This document shows, piece after piece, positions 8,705 to 18,372 of a DNA stretch of 64,000 nucleotides. The translations under genes were made by a program, and so were the position numbers. The DNA is from G963556115 sp963666605 (lineage in GTDB: Bacteria; Planctomycetota; SZUA-567), in contig OZ223208.1 in assembly GCA_965140405.1 (NCBI GenBank), positions 2,604,001 through 2,668,000 of the forward strand, written 5' to 3'. How positions within the stretch are numbered: the stretch's first letter is position 1; every line of letters starts with the position of its first letter. The notes beneath the pieces were generated by a model that was not told the origin of the DNA, made no database searches, and was given only the letters and a program-made list of their open reading frames with translations.

Positions 8705-10237
8705 CTACCTCCTCTTTCTTTTCTTTCTACGTTGCTTCTCTTTCTTACGATTTTTTGCTTTATCTTGTTGGGCTTTTGCCCCTTGTTTCTTTGATTTACC
8801 GAAGACACTCCCCATACCCGGTACACTTGGCAGTTGTCCTGGATCTTCCCCTCTCTCAGCAGCGGCAAGCATACTTTGAGGATCTGCATCCACACCATCC
8901 ATACCTGCATAAGTATCAGCAGAGAACATCCCAAGCTTACCCATTTTACCGATCATCTTACGCATTTGAGTAAACTGCTTCATCAGATCTTTTACCGGAC
9001 GAGTCGCAGGATCACCATTGACATCAAAGTTTCCCGAACCACGCGCAATACGCTTCATCCTAGGCATACCGATAATTTCAGGGTTCTGTCTCTCTTCTGG
9101 GGTCATACTCTGAATCAATGCTTCTATCTTTTTAAACTTCGATTCATCGATATCTAAACCCTTGAGTTTGCTGCCAATCCCTGGCAACAACCCTAGAAGA
9201 TCTTTAATACTACCCATTTTCTTGATCTGTGCAAGTTGTTTTTGAAAATCTTCTAAAGTAAATTTATTACCTTCAAGCTTGGCACGCATTGCCTCAGCTT
9301 CTTTTTCGTCTACAATGCTCTGAGCCTTCTCAACCAGAGAGACCACATCACCCATTCCAAGGATTCTACCAGCCATTCTTTCAGGATGAAACTCTTCAAT
9401 GGCATCAAGTTTTTCACCAACAGTTACATACTTGATACATACCCCAGTAAGTTCACGGAGTGATAGAGCGGCACCACCACGAGCATCACTATCCATCTTG
9501 GTCATTACCGCACCAGTGATATTTAGACGCTTGTTAAATTCTTCAGCTGTATCTACAGCACTCTGCCCAATCATGGCATCACAGACAAAGAGTATTTCTG
9601 AAGGGTTTGTAGCTTTTACTATCTTCTGAAGCTCACCCATCAACTCATCATCAACGTGCAAACGTCCAGCTGTATCAAGAATGATTGTATCTAAGTCGTG
9701 AAGCTTTGCTATCTCAAGACTCTGCTTACATATTTTTACCGGGTCGCCGCCCTCTTGAGCGTGAACCTGAACATCAATCTGTCTACCGAGCACCCTGAGC
9801 TGTTCAATCGCCGCAGGGCGTTGCACGTCAGCAGCAACAAGTAGCGGCTTACGCCCTTCAGCTTTCCAGCGTGAAGCAAGCTTACCACACGTAGTCGTCT
9901 TACCTGCCCCCTGCAAACCACAGAGCATAACAACAGTTGGCCCTTCAGCATTAAATTTTATTTCATCTCTAGAACCACCGAGAAGATCAACAATCGCATC
10001 ATGGACAATCTTGACAAACATCTCACTTGGATCAACAGCTGTCAGTACCTTCTCACCAAGAGCTTCTTTTTTTACGCGCTCCACAAAAGCTCTTGCGATA
10101 CCAATATTGACATCCGCTTCAAGCAGAGCAACACGAACTTCACGTACTGCCTCTTCGACATTACTATCAGAGATCTTACCTTGTCCGATGAGAGACTTGA
10201 ATGCCCCGTTCATCCTATCCGTCAAGCTATCAAACAT
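8705..10237 (-). CDS. ffh: Signal recognition particle protein Ffh (SRP54)
   Basis: GTPase that binds signal peptides on nascent inner-membrane proteins and docks with FtsY. It has an N-terminal helical N domain, G domain with P-loop GLQGAGKTT at ~107-115, DTAGRLHVDDEL, TKMD and GVCIKYVTVGEKLDAIEEF. A methionine-rich M domain with the RNA-binding segment MPRMKRIARGSGNFDVNGD follows. The 510-residue length is somewhat long because of a Lys/Arg-rich end (KNRKKEKQRRKKRKRR). It is the first gene of the ffh-rpsP operon. The 4.5S RNA gene was not found in this window. Confidence 0.97.
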   Translation of the reverse strand: MFDSLTDRMNGAFKSLIGQGKISDSNVEEAVREVRVALLEADVNIGIARAFVERVKKEALGEKVLTAVDPSEMFVKIVHDAIVDLLGGSRDEIKFNAEGPTVVMLCGLQGAGKTTTCGKLASRWKAEGRKPLLVAADVQRPAAIEQLRVLGRQIDVQVHAQEGGDPVKICKQSLEIAKLHDLDTIILDTAGRLHVDDELMGELQKIVKATNPSEILFVCDAMIGQSAVDTAEEFNKRLNITGAVMTKMDSDARGGAALSLRELTGVCIKYVTVGEKLDAIEEFHPERMAGRILGMGDVVSLVEKAQSIVDEKEAEAMRAKLEGNKFTLEDFQKQLAQIKKMGSIKDLLGLLPGIGSKLKGLDIDESKFKKIEALIQSMTPEERQNPEIIGMPRMKRIARGSGNFDVNGDPATRPVKDLMKQFTQMRKMIGKMGKLGMFSADTYAGMDGVDADPQSMLAAAERGEDPGQLPSVPGMGSVFGKSKKQGAKAQQDKAKNRKKEKQRRKKRKRR

Positions 10238-10348
10238 AATACTTACTTTCTATTCATTATTCCCATAGTATGTTATAACTCTGAGATATATAATTTACAA
10301 AGTCGAACCAAACAATTGAACGCTTTAAAACAAATTCAACAACCAAGA

Positions 10349-11413
10349 TTACTGTCCACAAATATTACGAACTACCATTACTCTGTCTATCCCAGAATGA
10401 TCTGGTAGACTTTCAATAATTGCATCAGGATGAGCTATATGAACAAGAGCGGAAACATCCTCTAACTGCCCAGCTCCAAGCTCTAACAGCAAAACCCCAT
10501 TGGCATTTAAGTAATCCTTTACTCCATGAAGAATAGACCGATAGCAGGCTAGTCCATTATTTTCAGCATACAGAGCAAGCTCCGGATCATACTTAGTAAC
10601 TTCTGGCCATATACTCTCATCACCCTTTACAAGGTATGGAGGATTTGAGACTATGATATCAAATTTAGTATTAATATCAAGAGCTTGAAAGAAATCACTT
10701 TGAATAAATTCTATCTTATCAAGAACACCAAGAGCCTCAGCATTCATTTGGGCAATACTCAAAGCACTAGGACTAATGTCTACCCCTACCGCCTTAACAT
10801 TACCTACATGCTTGACAATCGAAATAGGTATACATCCCGATCCAGTTCCAAGGTCAAGAAGAGTGCGCACACTATTTTCATAAAGTCGACCTTCATTGTT
10901 ACTCTCAGAACCACCACTCTTCTCATACTCTTCAATTGCATCAAGAACTGCTTGTGGAATTTCAGTATCTTTTGAATCTGCTACTTGTTGCTTTAGCAGT
11001 TCGATATTTTTCTTATCCCACTCTTTAAAAAATTTATCAGACTTCTTTATTTTAGGCTTAACCTCGAGTATCTTGATTACTTTCTCAACTAGTATTTCAG
11101 TATCAGGTCTAGGCGATAATACATCAGGAGTAACAATAAAATCAAACCCCATAAACTCACGTTTACCAAGGATGCGGCTCACCGGCTCCCTAAGAACTCT
11201 CCGCCGAATCATCTCCCTGTATTTACCAATCTGCTCAGCAGATAATACTTCATCGTAAATAGTATACAGCTTTACTCTAGTACAATCAAGAACCGAACAA
11301 AGAAGTACTTCTGCATCAAGTCTAGGCGTAGGTATGCCTTTTTTTTCAAGGTACTCAGCCGAAGTCTTTATCAATTCAAGCGGTAACCACTCACGCTCAT
11401 TATTATCACTCAT
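10349..11413 (-). CDS. prmC: Release factor glutamine methyltransferase PrmC/HemK
   Basis: SAM-dependent enzyme that N5-methylates the Gln of the GGQ motif of RF1/RF2. The N-terminal helical domain (LELIKTSAEYLEKKGIPTPR, RLDAEVLL), motif I (LLDLGTGSGCIPISI) and catalytic NPPY (DIIVSNPPYL) are present. At 354 aa it is ~70 residues longer than usual: a charged Lys/Glu/Ser-rich insertion lies at ~116-188, between the DTEILVE motif and motif I. It follows prfA, its substrate gene, by ~105 bases, the standard prfA-prmC arrangement. Confidence 0.95.
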   Translation of the reverse strand: MSDNNEREWLPLELIKTSAEYLEKKGIPTPRLDAEVLLCSVLDCTRVKLYTIYDEVLSAEQIGKYREMIRRRVLREPVSRILGKREFMGFDFIVTPDVLSPRPDTEILVEKVIKILEVKPKIKKSDKFFKEWDKKNIELLKQQVADSKDTEIPQAVLDAIEEYEKSGGSESNNEGRLYENSVRTLLDLGTGSGCIPISIVKHVGNVKAVGVDISPSALSIAQMNAEALGVLDKIEFIQSDFFQALDINTKFDIIVSNPPYLVKGDESIWPEVTKYDPELALYAENNGLACYRSILHGVKDYLNANGVLLLELGAGQLEDVSALVHIAHPDAIIESLPDHSGIDRVMVVRNICGQ

Positions 11414-11518
11414 ATAGACTCACATACAGACGCGCGAACTACAAAAATTATAATACAACACAGATATAACTTGTAGTTTGATTCACTACCGAGCAATATC
11501 AGTACTAAATAAGACATA

Positions 11519-12589
11519 CTAAGCGTTATCAAGCTCGAGCATTTTACCATATTCGCTAAGTTGATCTACAAGCTTTTGCATCTTACCATTAATAATATCA
11601 CCTAAAGGAAAATTCTTACCCAGCCTATGATCAGTACACCTATCCTGAGGATAATTATATGTACGTACACGCTCTGAGCGGTCTCCACTACCCACCTGAC
11701 CTTTTCTTTCAGCAGCTCGAGCTTCCTCCTCTTCACGCATCTTCAATTCATATAGACGCGTACGTAGTACACGCATTGCCTTATGCTTATTCTTTAGCTG
11801 ACTCTTCTCATCAGCAACGTGTACAATAAGCCCAGTCTCAAGGTGCGTAATTCTCACCGCCGAGTCGGTCGTATTTACCGACTGACCACCAGGACCGGTT
11901 GCTCGAACAGTCTCTACTCTAATATCCTGTGGTTTAATATCTACCTCATACTCCTCAGCTTCAGCCATTACAGCTACAGTAGCCGCTGAAGTATGAATAC
12001 GTCCCTGACTCTCAGTAGCAGGAACACGTTGTACTCTGTGTCCTCCACCTTCAAACTTTAATGCTGCATAAGCACCTACACCCTGAATAGATAGAATAAC
12101 TTCTTTAAAGCCACCTTGCTCAGCTGGACTTGCCGAAACTTCTTCAACCTTCCAGCCAGCAATATCTGCATATGTCATGTACATACGTGTCAAATCACCT
12201 GCAAACAACGCAGCCTCATCTCCACCAGTTCCTGCACGAATTTCTAGCATTACATTACGGTTATCATCAACAGCATTGCCGTATAAGATATCATGAAGCT
12301 TCTCAGAAAGTTCATTGTATGAAGCTTCTTGTTCTTCAAGCTCTTCTTTAGCAAGCTCTGCAAGCTCTTCATCACCGCTACCTATCAACTCTTTACTCTC
12401 AGCAATATCATCTTCTAACTTGAGATACTCTTTAAATAGCTCCATAGAATCTCTAAGCGTACCATATTCACGCAACATATCCAAGTACTTGGGATCCTGC
12501 GACCCTTCAGGAGAGTTAATAATAGACTCAAGTTCATTGAACCTATCCAGTCTTTCAGCAAACTTACCCTTTGCTTTTTCTTCAAGCAT
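11519..12589 (-). CDS. prfA: Peptide chain release factor 1
   Basis: Recognises UAA/UAG and triggers peptidyl-tRNA hydrolysis. The GGQ loop (RATGPGGQSVNTTDSAV) and the anticodon-like tripeptide region (RVPATESQGRIHTSAATV, PAT type) identify RF1 rather than RF2. The 356 aa length is normal. Start ATG has AAGGA upstream. It is co-oriented with prmC, which methylates it. Confidence 0.97.
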   Translation of the reverse strand: MLEEKAKGKFAERLDRFNELESIINSPEGSQDPKYLDMLREYGTLRDSMELFKEYLKLEDDIAESKELIGSGDEELAELAKEELEEQEASYNELSEKLHDILYGNAVDDNRNVMLEIRAGTGGDEAALFAGDLTRMYMTYADIAGWKVEEVSASPAEQGGFKEVILSIQGVGAYAALKFEGGGHRVQRVPATESQGRIHTSAATVAVMAEAEEYEVDIKPQDIRVETVRATGPGGQSVNTTDSAVRITHLETGLIVHVADEKSQLKNKHKAMRVLRTRLYELKMREEEEARAAERKGQVGSGDRSERVRTYNYPQDRCTDHRLGKNFPLGDIINGKMQKLVDQLSEYGKMLELDNA

Positions 12590-12803
12590 TGTTATTCCTT
12601 ACAGAGAACAGTGAACAAAAATCATAAAGTTTCAAGCGCAGAAGCCCTCAAAAATGACAATGAGAAAACAGTAATATAATACCTGTAAAATTTGATCCGC
12701 CATCAAGTGCAAATGTAAAAACATAAGAACAAGAATACAGGCCTCTATGTCAAAAATGAACCTATACCAGCCAAAAACAAGTGTAGACTAAATAATATAA
12801 AAT

Positions 12804-12829
12804 TCATGCTCGAAATATAACGAGCATGA
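12804..12829. repeat. Inverted repeat TCATGCTCG / CGAGCATGA
   Basis: Perfect 9-base arms with an 8-base AT loop, ~215 bases upstream of prfA. There is no T-run of terminator type on either strand beyond a few T. It may be a regulator site or a weak terminator. Confidence 0.35.
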
Positions 12830-12983
12830 TTAGAGAGAAATCATAATTATATTATTACTAAGTATACACAATAAGAAATAATATAAAAAAATCAAATTAC
12901 TATATACAAATAGGTAAATACCTGAAATATAACTAAAGGTATTATCATTATAGTACACAGCAATCTATAGTGCTTAATCTCTC

Positions 12984-13027
12984 AAAAAAATTGCTTCTCT
13001 CTACCCGAGTAGAGCAAAGAGAAGCAA
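12984..13027 (-). terminator. Terminator after rpmE
   Basis: Outer 10-base arms TTGCTTCTCT/AGAGAAGCAA with an inner paired CTAC/GTAG hairpin; seven T follow on the minus strand. Directly after the rpmE stop. Confidence 0.85.
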
Positions 13028-13037
13028 AATATGCAGA

Positions 13038-13283
13038 CTATTTTTTAACTTTTTTCTTAGTATAAGGATTTCCACCCTCAGCACCAGCTGCACCAAATCT
13101 TTTCTGGAATTTCTCGATACGACCAGCAGTATCAACAAATTTCTGCTTACCAGTAAAGAATGGATGACACTGACTACAAATAGTCACTTGAATTTCAGGT
13201 CTTGTAGATTCTACTTCAAACTCAAAGCCACAAGCACAGTGTACCTTTGAAGGTCCACATTTTGGATGAATACCGTCTTTCAT
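13038..13283 (-). CDS. rpmE: Large ribosomal subunit protein bL31 (zinc form)
   Basis: 81-residue bL31. The zinc-ligand cysteines C16, C18, C36 and C39 and the CHPFFTGKQKFVDTAGRIEKF signature are present, so this is the Zn-binding (C+) version that zinc-limited cells often swap for a Zn-free paralogue. It lies 51 bases downstream of the EF-G paralogue and is followed by a strong terminator. Confidence 0.97.
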   Translation of the reverse strand: MKDGIHPKCGPSKVHCACGFEFEVESTRPEIQVTICSQCHPFFTGKQKFVDTAGRIEKFQKRFGAAGAEGGNPYTKKKVKK

Positions 13284-13334
13284 TGTTACTTCCTTATATA
13301 ATGTACTAAATTTAACAACTACAATTTACAAAAT

Positions 13335-15356
13335 TTAAGCTTCGGCTTCTGCCTTGCTTTTTTCAATAATTTTTTGTGCCATATTACTAGGAACAGGCTC
13401 ATAATGAGACAAGTTCATGACATAATCACCACTTCCCTGAGTTAGAGCCTTCAGAGAAGATGCATAGTCTTGAACCTCAGATAGTGGAACTTGAGCTTTA
13501 AGTACCTGCAAGCTTCCAAGTTGGTCCATCCCAGTAGGTCTACCTCTTCTAGTGGAGATATCACCACTGATATCACCAGTATACTCGGCAGGGAAAGTTA
13601 TTTCAATATCTACAATAGGCTCAAGAAGCACAGGCTTACACATCTCTGCTATTTCAGTAAATGCGTGCTGCCCTGCACTCTGGAAAGCAATATCCTTAGA
13701 ATCAACAGGATGCTCTTTACCATCATATAGCTCACAAATGATATCAACTACAGGATACCCAGCCAAGAAACCAAGATCCATCGCTTTACGAACCCCTTTC
13801 TCTACAGAAGGGATAAACGACCCTGATATCACACCACCTACGATTGAGTTGACAAACTCAAATCCTTTACCCCTCTCATTAGGGGACAAACGTAAACGAA
13901 CCTCTGCAAATTGTCCAGCACCGCCTGACTGCTTCTTATGGCGGTAAGAACCTTCACCCTTCTTTGTAATCGTTTCAAGGTAAGGGATGCGAGGCGGCTT
14001 AGTTACAACTTCTAAATTATATCTAGATTTCAAACGACCAAGCATAAAATCGAGATGTAAATGCCCAACCCCTCTAATAACTTGCTCATTAGTCAATTCA
14101 TTACGCTCAAAGTGAAAAGTCGGATCCTCCTCACAGAGCTTGTGCATATTTGTTGCAATCTTTTGCTCATCACCTCTATTTTTCGCTGTAATAGCAAGTC
14201 CACACATTGGAGCAGGGAAAGGCAAAGAATGGAATACAGCACCAAAGTCACCCGCTGAAATAGTAGTACCAACATGAAGAGATTCGATTTTTGGAGTACA
14301 AACAATATCACCAGCAACAATCTCAGTAACATCCTCATACTTACCACCTTGAGGACGCATAAACTTAGCAAATTTTTCCTTCTCGCCATTCGCACCAACA
14401 ACAAGGGCGTCACCAGCAGAAGCAGAACCCGAAAATACTCGGAAGAAACTCAACTTACCGACATGCGGATCCGATACCACTTTGAACACCTGAGCTTTAA
14501 ATGAACCAGCGACAGAAGGCTCATACACCTCCTCAGTCCCATCATCCTTAACAATGTCTCGATGTGTATGGAAAGGATCTGGTCCCCACTCAGCAATACC
14601 ATGCATAAGCTGCTCAACACCTATATCCTTTTCAGCAGAAAGGCAGAATACAGGTACAACATGACCACCACAGACAGCATCTCTAAGAACACTCATAACT
14701 TCATCATGTGAAATATTGTCACCATCAAGATAGCGCTCCATTAGACCCTCATCACACTCAACAACTGACTCAGTGATCTCAAGTCTTTTAGCTTCTAACC
14801 TGTCTCCATGGTTTGCATCATTCATAACTCGAAGAGAACTGGTAAAGGTCTCGCCCTCACCCTCATTCATAGTAAACGCAACACACTGCTTACCGAATGA
14901 TTCTTTAATATTGGCTAGTATCTCAGAATAGTTTACATTTTCAGAATCCATGCGAGTTACTACTACCATCCTCGCGACGCCCTCTTTCTCAGCTAGTTCC
15001 CATGCTTTACGAGAGGACATTTCTATCCCTTTTGAAGCATTTATACAAATTACAGCAAGGTCAGCCGCATCTATTCCTCTTACAGTCGCACCAATAAAAT
15101 CAGGAGCTCCTGGAGTATCTATAATATGAAACTGTTTCTTATCATACTCACAGTGCATTACTGAAGTAGACAAGCTGTGCCCACGAGCCTTTTCATCTTG
15201 ATCAAAATCACTTACAGTAGAACCATCTGCAATTGATCCTAACCTACTAATCGCTCCTGCCTTTAGTAACATAGCTTCGGCCAGAATTGTCTTACCTGAA
15301 TGACTATGACCACACAGAACAATATTTCTCACATCCTGGGGTGTATATTTTGCCAT
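13335..15356 (-). CDS. Elongation factor G paralogue (EF-G2-like translational GTPase)
   Basis: 673-residue five-domain translational GTPase. P-loop GHSHSGKT (16-23), DTPGAPDF and the domain IV segment SGSFIPSVEKGVRKAMDLGF are all present. The GHSHSGKT P-loop and a G4 motif reading TRMD in place of NKxD place it in the EF-G-like clade rather than canonical FusA, which should be elsewhere. Proposed roles for such paralogues include ribosome recycling; the exact role here is unknown. I start at ATG 15356, since AAAGGA precedes it, rather than GTG 15377. rpmE follows and may be co-transcribed. Confidence 0.9.
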   Translation of the reverse strand: MAKYTPQDVRNIVLCGHSHSGKTILAEAMLLKAGAISRLGSIADGSTVSDFDQDEKARGHSLSTSVMHCEYDKKQFHIIDTPGAPDFIGATVRGIDAADLAVICINASKGIEMSSRKAWELAEKEGVARMVVVTRMDSENVNYSEILANIKESFGKQCVAFTMNEGEGETFTSSLRVMNDANHGDRLEAKRLEITESVVECDEGLMERYLDGDNISHDEVMSVLRDAVCGGHVVPVFCLSAEKDIGVEQLMHGIAEWGPDPFHTHRDIVKDDGTEEVYEPSVAGSFKAQVFKVVSDPHVGKLSFFRVFSGSASAGDALVVGANGEKEKFAKFMRPQGGKYEDVTEIVAGDIVCTPKIESLHVGTTISAGDFGAVFHSLPFPAPMCGLAITAKNRGDEQKIATNMHKLCEEDPTFHFERNELTNEQVIRGVGHLHLDFMLGRLKSRYNLEVVTKPPRIPYLETITKKGEGSYRHKKQSGGAGQFAEVRLRLSPNERGKGFEFVNSIVGGVISGSFIPSVEKGVRKAMDLGFLAGYPVVDIICELYDGKEHPVDSKDIAFQSAGQHAFTEIAEMCKPVLLEPIVDIEITFPAEYTGDISGDISTRRGRPTGMDQLGSLQVLKAQVPLSEVQDYASSLKALTQGSGDYVMNLSHYEPVPSNMAQKIIEKSKAEAEA

Positions 15357-15715
15357 ATTTATGATCCTTTCACACACTGCTACACATTGCTAAAAAAATA
15401 ATACATATATACAAAAACACAATATTAAGATTATATTAGCAAAAAAATGCATTACAAGGACATAATCCAGCCATTTAAATAATTTTTCCATCAACCCTAT
15501 TTTTTAAGCAAATGTAAGGTTGAGTTCGAAAAAAACTTTTAGGTGGTTTTAAGATTTTACAATATAAAGAGCAATTAATCCAAAAAAAAGAAATAACAAT
15601 ATTAGTCTAAACTTTTCGCAAAACAACATAACAAATTAAGAAATTTCTTTAAATTTGTATTTCAAATAAAAAACACTCCCACTTGGGGAGTGTTCATAAT
15701 GACTTACCAAGTGCC
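15357..15715. other. Intergenic region between rplQ and the EF-G paralogue
   Basis: About 360 very AT-rich bases containing the alpha-operon terminator at 15665-15694 and presumably the promoter for the EF-G paralogue. No gene was recognised. Confidence 0.6.
15665..15694 (-). terminator. Terminator of the ribosomal-protein operon (after rplQ)
   Basis: 9-base arms AACACTCCC/GGGAGTGTT with a short loop; the minus strand continues into a T-run. It lies 20 bases after rplQ and ends the ~13-kb rplD-rplQ gene string. Confidence 0.85.
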
Positions 15716-16138
15716 CTATTCAGCAGCTTCAGCAGCTACAGCTTCCTCAACTACTGGCTCTACTTCCTTAGAAGCAATTTCACTCTCTACAAGTTCAAAA
15801 ATAACCTGTGGAGCGCCATCACCGATTCTATGCTGCGCTAGGTGCAGAATACGAGTATAACCACCAGGTCTATCAGCATAACGTGGACCAATCTCACTGA
15901 ATAAGTTTGCAACAACACTCTTATTATCCAACTTAGAAAGAGCTATTCTACGATGATGCAGCGTACCCTTTTTGGCAAGAGTGATCATTTTTTCAGCAAG
16001 TGGGCGTGCTTCTTTAGCCTTAGCAGGAGTAGTAACAATTCTACCGTGCTCGAATAAAGAACAAACCATATTACGCAGCATTGCTCTTCTATGGTCAGGT
16101 TTACGGTTAAGGTGACGACCGCGTTTCATGTGTCTCAT
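15716..16138 (-). CDS. rplQ: Large ribosomal subunit protein bL17
   Basis: 140 aa; MRHMKRGRHLNRKPDHRRAM start and GYTRI motif define bL17. A ~20-residue acidic/Ala-rich tail (EPVVEEAVAAEAAE) extends the family core. Last gene of the operon, 34 bases after rpoA. Confidence 0.97.
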   Translation of the reverse strand: MRHMKRGRHLNRKPDHRRAMLRNMVCSLFEHGRIVTTPAKAKEARPLAEKMITLAKKGTLHHRRIALSKLDNKSVVANLFSEIGPRYADRPGGYTRILHLAQHRIGDGAPQVIFELVESEIASKEVEPVVEEAVAAEAAE

Positions 16139-16172
16139 GGCTCTTCCTTATATATATCTAATAATTGAAAAT

Positions 16173-17168
16173 TTAAATATCCATACCGAACGAAATACCA
16201 CGTTCAGCTAGTTTCATCTTGATTTCCTTCAAGCTTGTCTTACCAAAATTTCTTACTTGAAGCATATCAGATTCATTTCGACAAACAAGATCTCTAATAG
16301 TTTTAATACCTTCAGCAGAAAGACAGTTAGCAGCACGAACACTAGGATCTAAAACACTAACAGGCTGATCAAGTTTCTCTGTAAGCTCATTATCAACAGG
16401 AGTAATGTCTTGTGTTTCTTCACTAGTACCTGGAGTCTCATGAGGCACTTCAACACCAATTTCATTAAACTTAACAATTGGGTTTATATGTTTACGTAAA
16501 ATAATACCAGCTTCGACAATAGCATCTTCAGGAGCAATAGTGCCATCTGTCCAAATTTCCAAAATGAGCTTATCATAGTTGGTCATTTTACCAACACGGG
16601 TTTCTTCAACTCTCCATCTTGATCTCCTAATAGGAGAGAAAGAAGCATCTAACGGTATAACACCTACATCAGAATTAATTTCCCAAGGGAAATCTTCACA
16701 TCTAACATAGCCTCTACCTTTTCTGAATTCAATTTCAGCTTTAAAAGTAGTATTATCATCAACAATTTCACAAATCAGATGATCAGGGTTTGCAACCTGC
16801 AAATCAGTAGCACCAAAAAGGTCACCAGCTGTTACAGGACCCTTACCAGACTTTTCAATCTTTAGAATTTCAGCAGCACGACCTTGGTAATTGACTAAGA
16901 TACCTTTAACATTAAGTGCAATGTTAATAACATCCTCGTAAATACCAGGTATAGAAGCGAACTCGTGCATTACTCCTTCTATTTTCATAGAAACTGGAGC
17001 TGTCCCTTCCAAAGAGCTTAGCAAGACGCGCCTTAAGGAGTTTCCTATTGTAATTCCGAAACCACGTTCGAATGGTTCGATTAAAAATTTACCATAACTT
17101 TCAGACTTTGAATCTTCTTCAATTGATACAGAAGTAGGAAGTTCAAAACCTTTCCAGCGAATACGCAT
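16173..17168 (-). CDS. rpoA: RNA polymerase alpha subunit
   Basis: 331 aa, normal length. The N-terminal assembly domain (GFGITIGNSLRRVLLSSLEG) dimerises and binds beta/beta'; the C-terminal domain (ESDMLQVRNFGKTSLKEIK) contacts UP elements and activators. Acidic linker at ~240-260. It follows rpsK directly; rpsD, often located between them, is absent (108-base gap only). Confidence 0.98.
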   Translation of the reverse strand: MRIRWKGFELPTSVSIEEDSKSESYGKFLIEPFERGFGITIGNSLRRVLLSSLEGTAPVSMKIEGVMHEFASIPGIYEDVINIALNVKGILVNYQGRAAEILKIEKSGKGPVTAGDLFGATDLQVANPDHLICEIVDDNTTFKAEIEFRKGRGYVRCEDFPWEINSDVGVIPLDASFSPIRRSRWRVEETRVGKMTNYDKLILEIWTDGTIAPEDAIVEAGIILRKHINPIVKFNEIGVEVPHETPGTSEETQDITPVDNELTEKLDQPVSVLDPSVRAANCLSAEGIKTIRDLVCRNESDMLQVRNFGKTSLKEIKMKLAERGISFGMDI

Positions 17169-17276
17169 TTAACATTCTCCTTTTACCAGTTATATAATAA
17201 AATCTAACATAACTGTGAATCAATTAGGAACAGGGCGCCCACGAGTAGTACAGCACAAAAACATTAATAATGTTTA

Positions 17277-17660
17277 CTATACTCGACGACGTTTGCGTGG
17301 ACGACAACCATTATGAGGAAGAGGAGTTACATCCTCGATGGCTTTAATTGTTAGACCTGCAGCCTGAAGCCCTCTGATAGCACTCTCTCTACCACCACCA
17401 GGACCCTTGACCTGAACTTCAACCTCTCTAAGACCCATCTTAGTTGCTTTTTCAGCAGCCTGTTCAGCAGTTCTCTGAGCAGCAAATGGAGTACTTTTTC
17501 TACTATTTAGAAAACCAGAAGTACCAGCAGATGACCATACTAGTGAATTTCCGTAAATGTCTGAAATAGTAATAATAGTGTTATTGAAAGTAGCTTTTAC
17601 GTGAGCGATACCTTTAGCAACACTTTTCTTAACCTTTTTTTTGCGATATTTCTTCGCCAT
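17277..17660 (-). CDS. rpsK: Small ribosomal subunit protein uS11
   Basis: 127 aa; KGPGGGRESAIRGLQAAGL and the C-terminal PHNGCRPRKRRRV are diagnostic. Lines the mRNA platform of the 30S subunit. Between rpsM and rpoA as usual. Confidence 0.98.
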   Translation of the reverse strand: MAKKYRKKKVKKSVAKGIAHVKATFNNTIITISDIYGNSLVWSSAGTSGFLNSRKSTPFAAQRTAEQAAEKATKMGLREVEVQVKGPGGGRESAIRGLQAAGLTIKAIEDVTPLPHNGCRPRKRRRV

Positions 17661-17697
17661 TTTAAATGCTCCGTATAATTTCTAATGATATCAAATA

Positions 17698-18081
17698 CTA
17701 ACGCATAGCCTTAACACTCTTCTTACCAGCAACAGTCTTTTTACGACCTTTTCTAGTACGAGCATTTGTTTTAGTACGCTGACCATTTACAGGTAGTCCA
17801 CGACCATGGCGAATACCTTTGTAACAGCCGATTTTTTTAAGACGAACAATATTCTGATTGATCTGTCTTCTCAACTGCCCTTCGATCATGTAGTCATTCT
17901 CAAGAACACCAGCAATTTTCTTTAGCTCACCCTCAGTAAGGTCTTTTGCACGCATTCCGAGTTTTAAATCAAGTTTTTCACAAATATCCAAAGCTGTCTT
18001 TCTTCCGACTCCGTATATGTAAGTCAGAGCGATTTCAACAATTTTGTCATTTGGAATGTCAACACCTAAAAGCCTTGGCAT
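17698..18081 (-). CDS. rpsM: Small ribosomal subunit protein uS13
   Basis: 127 aa; RLLGVDIPNDK start, helix-hairpin-helix YIYGVGRKTA and RHGRGLPVNGQRTKTNARTR near the end. Head of the 30S subunit. Conserved neighbours rpmJ (upstream) and rpsK (downstream). Confidence 0.98.
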   Translation of the reverse strand: MPRLLGVDIPNDKIVEIALTYIYGVGRKTALDICEKLDLKLGMRAKDLTEGELKKIAGVLENDYMIEGQLRRQINQNIVRLKKIGCYKGIRHGRGLPVNGQRTKTNARTRKGRKKTVAGKKSVKAMR

Positions 18082-18225
18082 CTATCTCTCCTGTGTCAAG
18101 TGGTTTTTCCACCTATGTAGCCATATATAAATATTAGGTTAAGAAAAAAGTACTCAACCATAATTAAAAAACTATTTTTAAAGGATAGTTATTTTGTAAT
18201 AATAAACAAGTACAAATTTATTTTT

Positions 18226-18342
18226 TTATCCCTGACGCATTTTATGTCTTGGATTTGCTTTACAAATTACTCGAATAACACCTTTTCTTCTGATAATTTG
18301 GCAAGCTTCACAACGTTTTCTTACCGATGGTCCAACTTTCAT
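18226..18342 (-). CDS. rpmJ: Large ribosomal subunit protein bL36 (zinc form)
   Basis: 38-codon gene, read directly from the sequence: starts MKVGPSVRKRCEACQ and ends KANPRHKMRQG. Zinc ligands C11, C14, C27 and the late His are all present, so this is the Zn-binding form. It sits between infA and rpsM, its standard place. It is short enough to be missed by length-filtered gene finding. Confidence 0.97.
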   Translation of the reverse strand: MKVGPSVRKRCEACQIIRRKGVIRVICKANPRHKMRQG

Positions 18343-18372
18343 TTTTATCTCCTACATTTTATAATTAATTAT

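Larger units (their letters stand above)
12590..13037. other. Intergenic region between rpmE and prfA
   Basis: About 450 bases holding the rpmE terminator (12984-13027), an inverted repeat at 12804-12829 and presumably the prfA-prmC promoter. No coding or RNA gene was recognised. Confidence 0.6.
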
